This document shows positions 25,103-34,641 of a DNA stretch of 64,000 bases, in pieces. This DNA is from OM182 bacterium MED-G28 (GTDB lineage Bacteria > Pseudomonadota > Gammaproteobacteria > Pseudomonadales > Pseudohongiellaceae), in NCBI GenBank assembly GCA_002457215.1, contig NTJZ01000005.1, forward strand, positions 113,886 to 177,885. Reading direction: 5' to 3'. The position numbers and the translations under genes were made by a program. Positions within the stretch are counted from its first letter, which is position 1. Each line of letters starts with the position of its first letter. The notes beneath the pieces were generated by a model. That model was given only the letters and a program-made list of their open reading frames with translations, had not been told where the DNA came from and made no database searches.

Positions 25103-25984
25103 TTAACTGTTGATCCCTTTGCGCCATTGAGCAATCGCTTCACCAATTTCATTTGGCGAATCTTCCTGAAGGAAATGATTTCCTGCTACGGTAACTTCCT
25201 GTTGGTTAGGCCAAGAACGACAAAATTCTCTTTGCGGGCCAATTAAAATCGCTCCTGGCTCCGCATTAATGAACAGCTTAGGCATATCAGATTTTGACAA
25301 CCAATCTGCGTAACTTTGCACTAGCTCAACCACTTCAGCAGGCTCACCTTCTATTGGAATTTGTCGAGGCCATGTCAATGTCGGACGTCTTTCCTCTCCG
25401 GGATTTTTAAACGGACGACGATAAACTTCCATTTCTTCATCAGAGAGATCTCTAATTATAGAGCCGGGTAACACTCTTTCTACAAAGACGTTTTTATCCA
25501 ATACCATGTCTTCCCCAGCTGGCGACCTAAAGCCCTGAAAAACGCCTCGAGCTGCTTCGGGCCAATCATCCCAACTAACTGGCCGAACAATACCTTCCAT
25601 GTACGCAATGCCTATTACTGAATCACGATGTCGATTAGCCCAATCAAATCCTAGAGCTGAACCCCAATCATGAATCACAAATGTAACCTTACTAGTCACA
25701 CCGAGTGCGTCCAGCGCAGCATCAAAATAATCACGATGCTCAAGCAAGGTATATCTATCAGGTCCAGAATCTTCTAACTTATCTGAATCACCCATACCGA
25801 TTAGATCAATAGCGATGCACCGACCCTGACCTGCCAAATGAGGCATGATATTGCGCCATAAGTAGGAAGATGTAGGGTTCCCGTGCTGAAAGATAATGGG
25901 GTCACCTTCCCCCATTTCCGCATAACTTATGGTTTTTCCGTTCACGGAAACCGTCTTCTTCGGAAGCTCTTTGGCGCTGATCAT
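25103..25984 (-). CDS. Haloalkane dehalogenase, HLD-II type
   Basis: Hydrolyses carbon-halogen bonds of haloalkanes to alcohol and halide. The 293 residues carry the complete catalytic set of subfamily II: nucleophile Asp106 and halide-binding Trp107 in [10 protein letters not shown], halide-binding Asn36 in [10 protein letters not shown], acid Glu130 in YMEGI and base His270 in GNHFLQED. These match DhaA/LinB positions from memory almost number for number. No signal peptide, so cytosolic. The strong residue match makes dehalogenase more likely than an epoxide hydrolase, which would have other oxyanion residues. It is co-transcribed with the secreted protein downstream. Confidence 0.92.
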   Translation of the reverse strand: MISAKELPKKTVSVNGKTISYAEMGEGDPIIFQHGNPTSSYLWRNIMPHLAGQGRCIAIDLIGMGDSDKLEDSGPDRYTLLEHRDYFDAALDALGVTSKVTFVIHDWGSALGFDWANRHRDSVIGIAYMEGIVRPVSWDDWPEAARGVFQGFRSPAGEDMVLDKNVFVERVLPGSIIRDLSDEEMEVYRRPFKNPGEERRPTLTWPRQIPIEGEPAEVVELVQSYADWLSKSDMPKLFINAEPGAILIGPQREFCRSWPNQQEVTVAGNHFLQEDSPNEIGEAIAQWRKGINS

Positions 25985-26274
25985 TACATGCTCCAGTTAT
26001 ATCAGAGGAATCAGAGAATAAACTGAGCCGCGATGGTTTTCAATTAATTGCCATGTTGTCTTTGTTGGGGGATGACTTAGAGTAAATTCGCTTAACCCCT
26101 CAAGCAGATCAGAAATTAACTAATGGAACCTGAAATTACTTTCTGCTTTCCTCTCATACCCTCCAGCCTTTAAATTTTCTATTAGTCATTTGATCATCGC
26201 CCCACTTATTCGCTATGCTCCCTTTCCACGCTTAATCCATCCAGAGCATGAAGAGAAAAAAGGGGAACACTGGA

Positions 26275-27909
26275 ATGACAATGCAAAACACACCTCTGCT
26301 AATGTCACGAATACTTGGTCGTGGAGCGATCATGGACCCAGAGATTGAAGTGGTTACGCAGCAAGCTGATGGCACACACAGACAAACATTAAAACAAACC
26401 TGGAATCGCGCTAATCAGGTTGCGCATGCACTGAATAATCACGGAATTGGGATCAGCGATCGAGTCGGTAGCTTTATGTGGAACAACTATCGCCATCTCG
26501 AACTCTATCAAGGCGTACCCTCTATGGGGGCCGTGCTACATACTTTGAATATTAGACTTTCCCCTGTTGACCTGGAATACATAATTAATCATGCGGGTGA
26601 TCGAGTAATATTCGCGGATGAGGATTTGCTGCCCTTATTGGAACCTCTTTGGGGGAAAATTTCCTGTGTCGAGCTACTCGTAATCTGTCGTCATGGTGAA
26701 GGAGGTGAAAGCTCTTTCGAAAACCAGATCGATTATGAAGATTTCATCAAGGATCAACCAAGCAATTACGACTGGCCCGAAATTGATGAAAATTCTCCAA
26801 TGGGTCTCTGCTATACATCAGGAACAACTGGCAAACCCAAGGGTGTGATGTACACAAACCGCTCCACCTACTTGCACACGCTTACTGAGTCCCTGACCGA
26901 TTCTATGGGGTTATCTTCGTTAGATTCACTATTAGGCATTGTTCCTATGTTTCATGCCATGGGTTGGGGGTTACCGTTTGCAGCGTCCATGTTGGGCTGT
27001 AAACAAGTAATGCCGCATCGGTTCATGTTACCAGATGTCTTTCTGAAGCTGATGGAAGAGGAAGAAGTTACCGTGTCTGCCGGTGTCCCAACTATTTGGC
27101 AAGGTGTTCGAGCAGAATTGGAGGCAAATCCTGACAAGTATAACTTAGACACTCTGAGTAGCATGACGTGTGGTGGTTCAGCGCCACCGGTAGAGATGAT
27201 GCGTTGGTATTGGGACAAATATAATGTGGAGATGATTCAGGGGTGGGGAATGACGGAGACAAATCCTCTAGGCACACTTTCACGTAAAGTTTCCAAACGC
27301 TCTCAAATTAAGAAGTCCGAAGACGAACATTTTGAAAATGTTGCCAAAGCCGGTCTGGCAATGCCCGGCCTTGAGATCGAAATATTTGATGAAGAATGGA
27401 ATCGGCTTCCACACGATGGCGAGGCAGTAGGTGAGCTATGCATTAAAGGGCCATGGATTGCATCTGAGTACTTTAATGATCCACAACCCGACAAATTTCA
27501 TGACGGTTGGCTAGTTACGGGTGATGTCGCGAAAATTGATCCTGAACAGTACATCATTATCTCAGATCGCTCAAAAGATCTTATAAAGTCGGGTGGAGAA
27601 TGGATTTCTTCAGTGGATTTGGAGAACCATATTGTCGCCATGTCCGAAGTCGCCCAAGCGGCAGTGGTAGCTCAACCCCACCCTAAATGGGACGAACGAC
27701 CTGTTGCCTTGGTCATCATGAATGATGGAGCTACGATGGATCCAACTGCGGTTCTGGAACATTGCAGTAGCATATTTGCAAAATGGCAGCTGCCAGATGA
27801 AATCATTGAAACCGATAACATCCCGCTTACGTCAACTGGAAAAATAGATAAGAAAACCATTCGCGCTCGACTGGATTCCGAAGACTATAAATTGCCTGAC
27901 TTAAGATAA
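26275..27909 (+). CDS. Medium/long-chain acyl-CoA ligase, AlkK-like
   Basis: ATP-dependent fatty-acid CoA ligase of the AMP-binding superfamily, about 544 residues. Motifs: P-loop YTSGTTGKPKGVMYTN, the VPMFHAMGWGLP substrate-region stretch, WGMTETNPLG, hinge region VTGDVAKID and DRSKDLIKSGGEWISS, and the catalytic Lys in STGKIDKK. The order and length resemble AlkK of alkane degraders. The ATG at 26275 has AAGGGGA upstream; an in-frame ATG at 26248 would add nine residues. No signal peptide. It is the activating step for the beta-oxidation genes downstream, although those lie on the other strand. Confidence 0.9.
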   Translation: MTMQNTPLLMSRILGRGAIMDPEIEVVTQQADGTHRQTLKQTWNRANQVAHALNNHGIGISDRVGSFMWNNYRHLELYQGVPSMGAVLHTLNIRLSPVDLEYIINHAGDRVIFADEDLLPLLEPLWGKISCVELLVICRHGEGGESSFENQIDYEDFIKDQPSNYDWPEIDENSPMGLCYTSGTTGKPKGVMYTNRSTYLHTLTESLTDSMGLSSLDSLLGIVPMFHAMGWGLPFAASMLGCKQVMPHRFMLPDVFLKLMEEEEVTVSAGVPTIWQGVRAELEANPDKYNLDTLSSMTCGGSAPPVEMMRWYWDKYNVEMIQGWGMTETNPLGTLSRKVSKRSQIKKSEDEHFENVAKAGLAMPGLEIEIFDEEWNRLPHDGEAVGELCIKGPWIASEYFNDPQPDKFHDGWLVTGDVAKIDPEQYIIISDRSKDLIKSGGEWISSVDLENHIVAMSEVAQAAVVAQPHPKWDERPVALVIMNDGATMDPTAVLEHCSSIFAKWQLPDEIIETDNIPLTSTGKIDKKTIRARLDSEDYKLPDLR

Positions 27910-27950
27910 TGTATTGCGCTGGTTGCGCGAGCGGCCAGCACACTACTTTT

Positions 27951-28973
27951 CTACTGGCGTCCTGGATCTGTAGGCGCATATTCCACGCCATCAGCATCTG
28001 CCCGTCGAGCACCGGCCAAAATACCTGGGAGTGCGTAGTTTCCTTCGTGACAAGCATACTCAAATAATTGCTCTCCTGAATTATTCATGGGTAACTCACC
28101 ACTCCAGGCTTGAGAGTATATCTCGGGGTCGTCTACTGTAAATTGATAGAGGATTTTGTCATTCGCAGTTCGAGTAAATCGTTCTGTAACTATCATGCTG
28201 GTGCTGCCATAAAATCTATGATCAAGAGAAGAGCGCAAATTTTGCTGCCCATGGAAATTAGTGGTAACCACTACTAAAGAATCTTCTTCGTAATAACCCA
28301 CGGAATCGCCCAACCATGGATTGAATGATGGTTGATAGTGGTCTTGATTCAGTCTAACAATGCGTGCGTCATGATTCATTTCTGCTAGCAAAATAACATA
28401 ATCTTTGGTTTGCACTATTTGGGTAAGGTTATTGTAAAGAACCGGTAATTTAGGCGGCCCGCCAGAAGAACCAAACCCTACAATACAGCGCTCACCCAAT
28501 GGTCTAATTTCCGGCCCCTCATAAGAATTCCGAAACCCTAACGCTTCCTCATATTTTTGTCTTCCTACTGCACTATATGGAACCCTCCCGTCAGAAGGAT
28601 CTACAATAATTGAAGTTCTTATTTCACCATCCACCTCGGCTAATCTATCGCCGGGGTCCATCCAAAATGTGTTGTAGCCCCCGACACCCTGACCAGCCGT
28701 AGGGGCTGATCTGTTCGGATCGCTGGGCTGGTTGCTCCTTTCCATTCCAGCTCGAACCATCGCCTCTATGCGAAGCGCCTCTTCTGCGGTAATTGTCAGT
28801 TTTCCACCAAATCGCTGAGCCCTTTCCAAGTTGGTTTGTGTTGCTATTGACCACGTGCCCTGCAGATCTGGAGCTCCGAATTCGGTCTTAGGCGCAATGT
28901 AGCTTTTTTCTGCCGCCAATGAAAAAATTGGCCAACCTAGTAACGCAATTGTAAAAACTTTGATTCTACTCAT
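27951..28973 (-). CDS. Secreted protein of unknown function
   Basis: 340 residues with signal peptide MSRIKVFTIALLGWPIFSLAAE. The mature part starts PDLQGTWSIATQTNLERAQRFGG, a form I associate with unnamed secreted proteins that recur in soil and marine gammaproteobacteria; no function is known to me. Further conserved-looking blocks are ERCIVGFGSSGGPPKLPVLY, QDYVILLAE-like strands, and WLGDSVGYYEEDSLVVVTTNF, with HEGNYALPGIL near the end, suggesting a beta-propeller or jelly-roll. It lies between the ligase and acyl-CoA dehydrogenase genes, co-directional with the latter, so it may belong to the same catabolic unit. Confidence 0.72.
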   Translation of the reverse strand: MSRIKVFTIALLGWPIFSLAAEKSYIAPKTEFGAPDLQGTWSIATQTNLERAQRFGGKLTITAEEALRIEAMVRAGMERSNQPSDPNRSAPTAGQGVGGYNTFWMDPGDRLAEVDGEIRTSIIVDPSDGRVPYSAVGRQKYEEALGFRNSYEGPEIRPLGERCIVGFGSSGGPPKLPVLYNNLTQIVQTKDYVILLAEMNHDARIVRLNQDHYQPSFNPWLGDSVGYYEEDSLVVVTTNFHGQQNLRSSLDHRFYGSTSMIVTERFTRTANDKILYQFTVDDPEIYSQAWSGELPMNNSGEQLFEYACHEGNYALPGILAGARRADADGVEYAPTDPGRQ

Positions 28974-29010
28974 GCCGTTTACCTTTTTTAAATCTAAAAT
29001 ATTTTCTATA

Positions 29011-30174
29011 TCAAATTTCTCTTGCGATTAGCAACTTCATAATCTCGTTGCTACCACCATAGATTTTTTGCACCCGACTATCGGCATACATCTTGGCAAT
29101 TGGATATTCCATCATGTAGCCGTACCCGCCAAAAAACTGCAGACATTCATCCACAATTTCACATTGTTTTTGCGTAGTCCACCATTTAGCCATTGCTGCC
29201 GTCGCATCATCCAGCTTACCCTCTTCTAATTGCATCGCGCACTGATCAACGAAAGTTCGCGCCAGTTTAGCTTCGGTATATCGCTCCGCAAGACGAAACT
29301 GAGTGTTTTGAAAATCAAGAATTCTTTTTCCAAATGCTTTCCGTTCCTTTACATATTCCGATGTGATTCGGAGCGCAGTCTCAATTGCAGCACAGGCACC
29401 TGCTGCGATAATGAGTCGCTCTTGTGGCAACTGCTCCATAAGCTGAATAAAACCCTTACCTTCTGCTGGGCCTAGTAAGTTTTTTTCAGTTACTTCGACG
29501 TTATCAAAAAAAAGTTCCGCCGTATCTTGAGCTTTCATCCCTAGTTTTTCCAAATTCCTGCCACGGGTAAAACCGCCACTGTTTTCGACAGATTCAGTTT
29601 CAACCATGACTAAGGAGATACCTTTGGCAGCTTCCGAAGGGTCCGTTTTAGCGACAACGCAAATTAGGTTGGCGCTCATGCCATTAGTAATAAATGTTTT
29701 TTGTCCATTAATCACATAACGGTCACCTTGCTTTACAGCAGTAGTGCCAACGGATTGCAAATCAGAGCCTGTTCCTGGTTCCGACATGGCTATCGCAGAG
29801 ACAATTTCACCACTCGCCATTCTGGGCAACCATCTAAGCTTCTGCTCTTCAGATCCGTAAGAATTAATGTAGTGGGCAACAATGCCTGAATGAACGCCAT
29901 TACCAAAGCCGGTAATTTGAGCGTAAGCCATTTCTTCGACAAGAATCATCTCGTGTTTGAAATTACCACCTCCACCACCCCATTTTTCGGGAATAGAGGC
30001 GCAGAGCAACCCCGATGCGCCAGCTGTGAGCCAAGCATCATGATCGACAAACCCCTGCTTTTCCCATTTAGGAGCAACAGGCACAAATTCTTTAGCAATG
30101 AACTTGCGTACCGCGTCGCGCATGATGTTCAGTTCTTCATCCATCCATGGCGATTGGTAATTATCCAGTAACAT
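29011..30174 (-). CDS. Acyl-CoA dehydrogenase, long-chain (LCAD) type
   Basis: FAD flavoprotein making the trans-2-enoyl-CoA in beta-oxidation. The 387 residues show AMSEPGTGSDLQSVGTTA, the YVINGQKTFITNG strand, and ERKAFGKRILDFQNTQ. The C-terminus is FFGGYGYMMEYPIAKMYADSRVQKIYGGSNEIMK. It resembles mammalian long-chain acyl-CoA dehydrogenase, and the catalytic Glu aligns at residue 265 (AAIETALRIT, nine residues before the conserved Tyr), in place of the Glu in the YGG loop of medium-chain enzymes. It is followed by thiolase and SDR genes on the same strand. Branched-chain or isovaleryl-type substrates remain possible. Confidence 0.92.
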   Translation of the reverse strand: MLLDNYQSPWMDEELNIMRDAVRKFIAKEFVPVAPKWEKQGFVDHDAWLTAGASGLLCASIPEKWGGGGGNFKHEMILVEEMAYAQITGFGNGVHSGIVAHYINSYGSEEQKLRWLPRMASGEIVSAIAMSEPGTGSDLQSVGTTAVKQGDRYVINGQKTFITNGMSANLICVVAKTDPSEAAKGISLVMVETESVENSGGFTRGRNLEKLGMKAQDTAELFFDNVEVTEKNLLGPAEGKGFIQLMEQLPQERLIIAAGACAAIETALRITSEYVKERKAFGKRILDFQNTQFRLAERYTEAKLARTFVDQCAMQLEEGKLDDATAAMAKWWTTQKQCEIVDECLQFFGGYGYMMEYPIAKMYADSRVQKIYGGSNEIMKLLIAREI

Positions 30175-30217
30175 ATTTAGCTCTCTCGTAATAGCACTGA
30201 TGTTTGTAAAATTAGTT

Positions 30218-31405
30218 TTAGGAGCCTAACTCACTCATGATTTCGATGATCATGGCATTAGCCGTGCCGCCACCTTCACAAATCGCCACAAGCCCATATT
30301 TAGCTTCTCTTCGTTCTAATTCGTGCACCAGAGTTGTCATCAACTTCGCACCAGTTCCTCCGAGAGGATGTCCTAACGCTTGGGCCCCACCGTTCACATT
30401 TAGTTTGTCGTGATCTGCATTCAGAGCCTTAGCCCAGGCCAAAGGCACAGAGCCAAAGGCTTCGTTCACTTCAAATAAATCGATATCATCTATACTCAGT
30501 CCAGCTTTTTCTAAAACCTTTTCTGTGGCCGGAATAGGGCCTTCAAGCATAATGACAGGATCTGAACCGATCACAGCAAGCGAATGAATTTTAGCTCTTA
30601 CGGGTAGGTTGTATTTATTTACAGCATCTTCATTAGCTACCATTATTGCCGCTGCACCATCACTGATCTGACTCGCTGTTCCTGCCGTAATTACACCGCC
30701 TTCTCTTAAGGGGTTTAAGCTTTGCATCGCTTCAATTGATGCTTCACCTCGAATGCCTTCATCAACGTTATGAACGTCTGGCGAACCGTCTTCGAGTTTA
30801 ATGTTCAATGGCACTACTTCGTTCTTAAAGTAACCACTTTCCGTCGCTCGTTTCGCACGCTTATGGCTCAATAGTCCGAATGCATCCAAATCATCTCGGG
30901 TGATTTCATATTTTTCTGCCAATAATTCAGCACCATCGAATTGCGAAAACTGAATTCCTGGATATTGAAATTCTAACCTCTCTCCCTTTGGAACACCCCG
31001 ACCGTTAGCAAGTCCATCACGAATGTTCGAGCCGATTTCTACACTGCTCATCGCTTCAACGCCGCCGCAAATTACAACATCTTGAGTCCCTGACATAACA
31101 GCTTGAGCCCCAAACTGAATGGCCTGCAGAGAAGAGCCACACTGGCGATCAACCGTAGTACCTGGAACTTCAAGATCGAGCTTGGACGACATAGCAACAT
31201 TTCGTCCTAAGTTACCAGCTTGAGATCCGATCTGACTCACAACACCCATAATAACGTCATCAACCGCATTGGTCGGCACACCAGTTCGATCTACCAGCTC
31301 ATCAATAACTATGGCACCCATGTCTACTGGGTGAATCTTACTAAGTCTTCCTTTTTTCCTCCCTGTTGCAGTGCGAACTGCACCTACAATGTATGCGTCT
31401 GCCAT
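30218..31405 (-). CDS. Acetyl-CoA C-acyltransferase (thiolase)
   Basis: Cleaves 3-ketoacyl-CoA to acetyl-CoA (or propionyl-CoA) and a shortened acyl-CoA. The 395 residues have the nucleophile Cys89 in DRQCGSSLQAIQ, VNEAFGS, catalytic His346 in GGAQALGHPLGGTGAK, and the acid/base Cys376 in CEGGGTANAM. The overall pattern is closer to the FadA5/FadA6-like thiolases of steroid and branched-lipid breakdown than to E. coli FadA, by recall. It lies upstream of and co-directional with the acyl-CoA dehydrogenase gene, 43 nt apart. Confidence 0.92.
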   Translation of the reverse strand: MADAYIVGAVRTATGRKKGRLSKIHPVDMGAIVIDELVDRTGVPTNAVDDVIMGVVSQIGSQAGNLGRNVAMSSKLDLEVPGTTVDRQCGSSLQAIQFGAQAVMSGTQDVVICGGVEAMSSVEIGSNIRDGLANGRGVPKGERLEFQYPGIQFSQFDGAELLAEKYEITRDDLDAFGLLSHKRAKRATESGYFKNEVVPLNIKLEDGSPDVHNVDEGIRGEASIEAMQSLNPLREGGVITAGTASQISDGAAAIMVANEDAVNKYNLPVRAKIHSLAVIGSDPVIMLEGPIPATEKVLEKAGLSIDDIDLFEVNEAFGSVPLAWAKALNADHDKLNVNGGAQALGHPLGGTGAKLMTTLVHELERREAKYGLVAICEGGGTANAMIIEIMSELGS

Positions 31406-31535
31406 TTGTCGTTCCCCTAAAATTTAATTCAATAATTACAGAAGTTTATTTAGTTCCAAGAGCAAAGATGCATTCACCCATCATTACTGCTTGGCATATC
31501 CAATCGATCCATTTAACAATAAAAAAAGTAGTGCT

Positions 31536-32306
31536 CTAAATTGCCGGCATTCGAATCCCCGCGTCGAGTCGGATAACCTCGCCGTTCAAATAACTGCAAT
31601 TAACGATATGGGCGACCTCAACTGCAAACTCATCGGGCCTACCTAGGCGTTTAGGGAATTGAGTTATTGCTATTAAAGGCTCTTTAACTTCGTCAGGCGC
31701 GCCTGCAAGAAGCGGTGTTTCGAAGACGCCTGGCGCAATGGTCATAATACGCACGCCGCGTTTTGCAAGATCTCTTGCGATGGGCAGGGTCATTGCAACA
31801 ATGCCTCCCTTGCTCGCCGCATAGCCTGCTTGGCCTGTTTGTCCATCGAAAGCAGCTATTGAAGCCACATTAATAATGACGCCACGCTCTTGGTCTTCAG
31901 TTTGAGGCTCGTTAGCCTGCATTACTTCAGCGCATAACCGCAGTACGTTAAATGTACCAATTAGATTTACTCTTACGATGTGCTCAAATTTCTCAAGCGG
32001 CATTGGACCATTTTTCCCAACCGTTCGAGCTGCCCCGCCGATACCGGCAGAATTAACATTAATATGGATAGTACCGAAATTGTTTACAGCAGATGCAACT
32101 GCTGATTTCACAGCCGCCTCATCGGCAACATCACCAGCTTGCCATTTAACATTATCCCCAAATTCTGAAGCCGACTCTGCCAGTGCTTCTGCGTTTAAAT
32201 CATAAAGAAAAACATTGGCTCCTGCCGCAACGAAATTTCTGGCTGTTGCCAGTCCAAGACCGGATGCTCCGCCGGTTATAAATGCAGTCTTGTTAGCTAG
32301 TTCCAT
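31536..32306 (-). CDS. SDR dehydrogenase, 3-hydroxyacyl-CoA dehydrogenase type 2 (HSD17B10-like)
   Basis: NAD-dependent short-chain dehydrogenase of about 256 residues from the ATG at 32306. Motifs: TGGASGLG cofactor loop, NSAGIG (NNAG equivalent), catalytic Ser in VASIAAF and YAASK (Tyr-x-x-x-Lys), and IAPGVFETP. The sequence closely resembles human HSD17B10/SCHAD type II, which oxidises 3-hydroxyacyl-CoA and also steroid alcohols. An in-frame ATG at 32393 would add 29 residues not seen in the family. Placed beside thiolase and acyl-CoA dehydrogenase genes, it is the likely third step of beta-oxidation. Confidence 0.92.
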   Translation of the reverse strand: MELANKTAFITGGASGLGLATARNFVAAGANVFLYDLNAEALAESASEFGDNVKWQAGDVADEAAVKSAVASAVNNFGTIHINVNSAGIGGAARTVGKNGPMPLEKFEHIVRVNLIGTFNVLRLCAEVMQANEPQTEDQERGVIINVASIAAFDGQTGQAGYAASKGGIVAMTLPIARDLAKRGVRIMTIAPGVFETPLLAGAPDEVKEPLIAITQFPKRLGRPDEFAVEVAHIVNCSYLNGEVIRLDAGIRMPAI

Positions 32307-32494
32307 AACTAAATTGTTTCGCCCTAAGTCTAATTTTTGGACGCAGAAGCATAATCTATCCGCACTCAAAAGTGAATCTGCATCTGACATCATAATTTAC
32401 TTAACTTACAGCTAACTGACTGAATTCTTCTATATTTTCAAGGATCGATCCCCTATCATTCGAGACCGAAGTAGTAAAATTCTAAGGATTTAAG

Positions 32495-33622
32495 ATGGGA
32501 CCTCTAACTGGTATTAAAGTTGTTGAAATGGCCGCCATTGGGCCAGGGCCATTTTGTTCAATGATGTTGTCCGATATGGGCGCCGAAATAATTCGAATCG
32601 ATCGTCTAAATCAAAAAGGTAGCGGTCACCGCGCCAATGTGCTGCATCGCGGGAGAAAATCCATCGCTGTCGATCTGAAAAATTCCCAAGGAGTTGAAAC
32701 CACTCTGGAGTTGATCGAGCAGGCTGACGTCTTAGTCGAAGGGTTCCGGCCAGGTGTGATGGAAAGACTCGGGTTAGGGCCCGAAGTCTGTTTGGAAAGA
32801 AACCCTAAATTAGTCTTCGGCAGAATGACCGGCTGGGGCCAAGATGGGCCACTTTCTCAAGCCGCAGGACATGATATTAATTACATATCGGTGGCAGGGG
32901 CACTGGGGGCTATGGGTTATCCAGACCGACCTCCAGCACCTCCGCTAAACCTTGTTGGTGATTTTGGTGGCGGAGCAATGTACTTGTTAGCTGGGATACT
33001 GGCGGCCTTAGTTGAACGGAGTAGCTCCGACAAAGGCCAAGTGATAGACGCCGCGATGACCGATGGGACTGCGAGCCTTTTAAGCGGGTTTTATGGGATG
33101 ATGTCGATGGATATGTGGACAACCGAACGCTATTCGAATCGACTGGACGGTGGTGCTTATTATTATGGCAGTTACGAATGTAAAGACGGCAAACACGTCT
33201 CCATCGGCTCGTTAGAACCACAGTTTTATGCTCTTCTTTTGGAGAAATGCGAAATTTCCGAAGATTCTTTTAAAGAACAGCTGGATCAAGCTAGCTGGCC
33301 GATAAAGAGAGAGAAAATGGAAGCCATATTCAAAACTAAAACTCGTGAAGAATGGTGCAACATAATGGAAGGCTCTGATGTATGCTTTGCTCCAGTTCTG
33401 GATCTCTCAGAAGCGCCAGATCACCCACATAATAAAGCAAGAAAAACCTACTTGGATTTTCAAGGTGTAACACAGCCCGCACCAGCACCAAGATTCAGCA
33501 GAACACAAGGCACTATACAATCCCCGGCGGCGTTAGTTGGCGAACATACTGATGAAGTGTTGACGGCCTGGGGTTTTAGTGAGGGAAAAATAGCAGAACT
33601 AAAAAAGAACGGCGCAATATAG
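32495..33622 (+). CDS. CaiB/BaiF CoA-transferase family, alpha-methylacyl-CoA racemase-like
   Basis: 375 residues with the class III CoA-transferase/racemase layout: GPLTGIKVVEMAAIGPGPFCSMMLSDMGAEIIRI, VLHRGRKSIAVDLK, EGFRPGVMERLGLGPE and FGRMTGWGQDGPLSQAAGHDINYI. The HDINY motif with catalytic Asp and the Met-rich N-terminus point to alpha-methylacyl-CoA racemase (Amacr), which racemises 2-methyl-branched acyl-CoAs, rather than a formyl/oxalate transferase. Such racemases serve branched-chain and steroid side-chain breakdown. It is divergent from the SDR gene and fits the catabolic context. Confidence 0.88.
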   Translation: MGPLTGIKVVEMAAIGPGPFCSMMLSDMGAEIIRIDRLNQKGSGHRANVLHRGRKSIAVDLKNSQGVETTLELIEQADVLVEGFRPGVMERLGLGPEVCLERNPKLVFGRMTGWGQDGPLSQAAGHDINYISVAGALGAMGYPDRPPAPPLNLVGDFGGGAMYLLAGILAALVERSSSDKGQVIDAAMTDGTASLLSGFYGMMSMDMWTTERYSNRLDGGAYYYGSYECKDGKHVSIGSLEPQFYALLLEKCEISEDSFKEQLDQASWPIKREKMEAIFKTKTREEWCNIMEGSDVCFAPVLDLSEAPDHPHNKARKTYLDFQGVTQPAPAPRFSRTQGTIQSPAALVGEHTDEVLTAWGFSEGKIAELKKNGAI

Positions 33623-33705
33623 AAAAGAGAGTGATAGACGCTCAGTCCTCAAAAAAACTCTCGTTAATTCAATTATAGCAAATTGTACTATTGAGGTAGA
33701 TCACA

Positions 33706-33993
33706 ATGCAGAGAATAATTTTCGCTCTCGGACTTATAGTTTCTTTGACCGGATGTGAAGCATTATATCAATCCAATGACGGCATTCCTCGAATTCGATC
33801 TCAAGCTGACGCTGAAGCTTATAATTCTACTGTTAGCGCTGAAAGTGACAAGCTCGTCTGTACCAGGGAACGCGTCATCGGGTCAAATATCCCTCAATTT
33901 GTTTGTTTGACAGTAGGCCAACGCGAACGATTAGCACAGCAAGCCGTAGAAGACATACAATCGATTGGAGTAGAAAGAGTTATAGGTAACTAA
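33706..33993 (+). CDS. Small lipoprotein of unknown function
   Basis: 95 residues with a lipoprotein signal (IIFALGLIVSLTGC, lipobox L-T-G-C, acylated Cys near 17). The mature part of about 78 residues is hydrophilic with SESDKLVCTRERVIGSNIPQFVCLT, two Cys about 16 apart that may form a disulphide. I do not recognise the family. It is alone between the racemase-like gene and a DoxX gene, all on the plus strand. Confidence 0.7.
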   Translation: MQRIIFALGLIVSLTGCEALYQSNDGIPRIRSQADAEAYNSTVSAESDKLVCTRERVIGSNIPQFVCLTVGQRERLAQQAVEDIQSIGVERVIGN

Positions 33994-34119
33994 CTAGCTC
34001 TCAGCACTCAAATTCGAACTCGAAAAAAATAGTCAGCTTTTATAGGCCATTTTTTGCAGAAAATATTTTTCTGAGTTAGCGTGAACTAATCCGATGATTC
34101 CCAAGAACAGGAAGCAATT

Positions 34120-34554
34120 ATGTCAGGTAATATAGAACCTTTATTTTCTGCCAGCGGTAGAGTCCTTCTAGGTTTATATTTCTTTCTAGCGGGCGGTTTA
34201 AACAAAGTATTTAACTTTCAGTCTCATTCCGATTATATGGCGGGGCATGACATTAATCTAATTCCATTCTTGCTAACTGCTACTATGCTCATTCAACTCA
34301 TTACGGGAGCAACTCTTATTATGGGGTATCAAACCAAAGTTTCTGCCTTTTTATTAGCTAGTCTGACGCTGGTTATCAGCCTGGGTGTGCATGACTTTTG
34401 GACTATGCCTGCAGAGGAATTACAAACTGCTCATGAAACCCAGAATTTCATCAAAAACATGGGAATCATGGCAGGATTGCTAGTTTGTGCTGGCCTTGGA
34501 GGTGGTCAATGGAGCCTGGATAATCTTATAAGCCATGAGCGACAACAAAATTGA
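34120..34554 (+). CDS. DoxX family membrane protein
   Basis: 144 residues with four predicted TM helices: GRVLLGLYFFLAGGLNKVF, NLIPFLLTATMLIQLITGATLIMG, SAFLLASLTLVISLGV and NMGIMAGLLVCAGLGG. This fits the DoxX/SURF4-like fold. Such proteins are linked to respiratory or redox functions, but the role of single-gene members is unclear. Followed 87 nt later by an antibiotic-biosynthesis-monooxygenase-like gene on the same strand. Confidence 0.88.
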   Translation: MSGNIEPLFSASGRVLLGLYFFLAGGLNKVFNFQSHSDYMAGHDINLIPFLLTATMLIQLITGATLIMGYQTKVSAFLLASLTLVISLGVHDFWTMPAEELQTAHETQNFIKNMGIMAGLLVCAGLGGGQWSLDNLISHERQQN

Positions 34555-34641
34555 CAGCCAATGTGACAAAAAGTCTCGTTAAGCTGTTTTTAATCTAATT
34601 GAGCGTATAATGATCTTAACTAAGCAAAGGTTGTAGTTACA

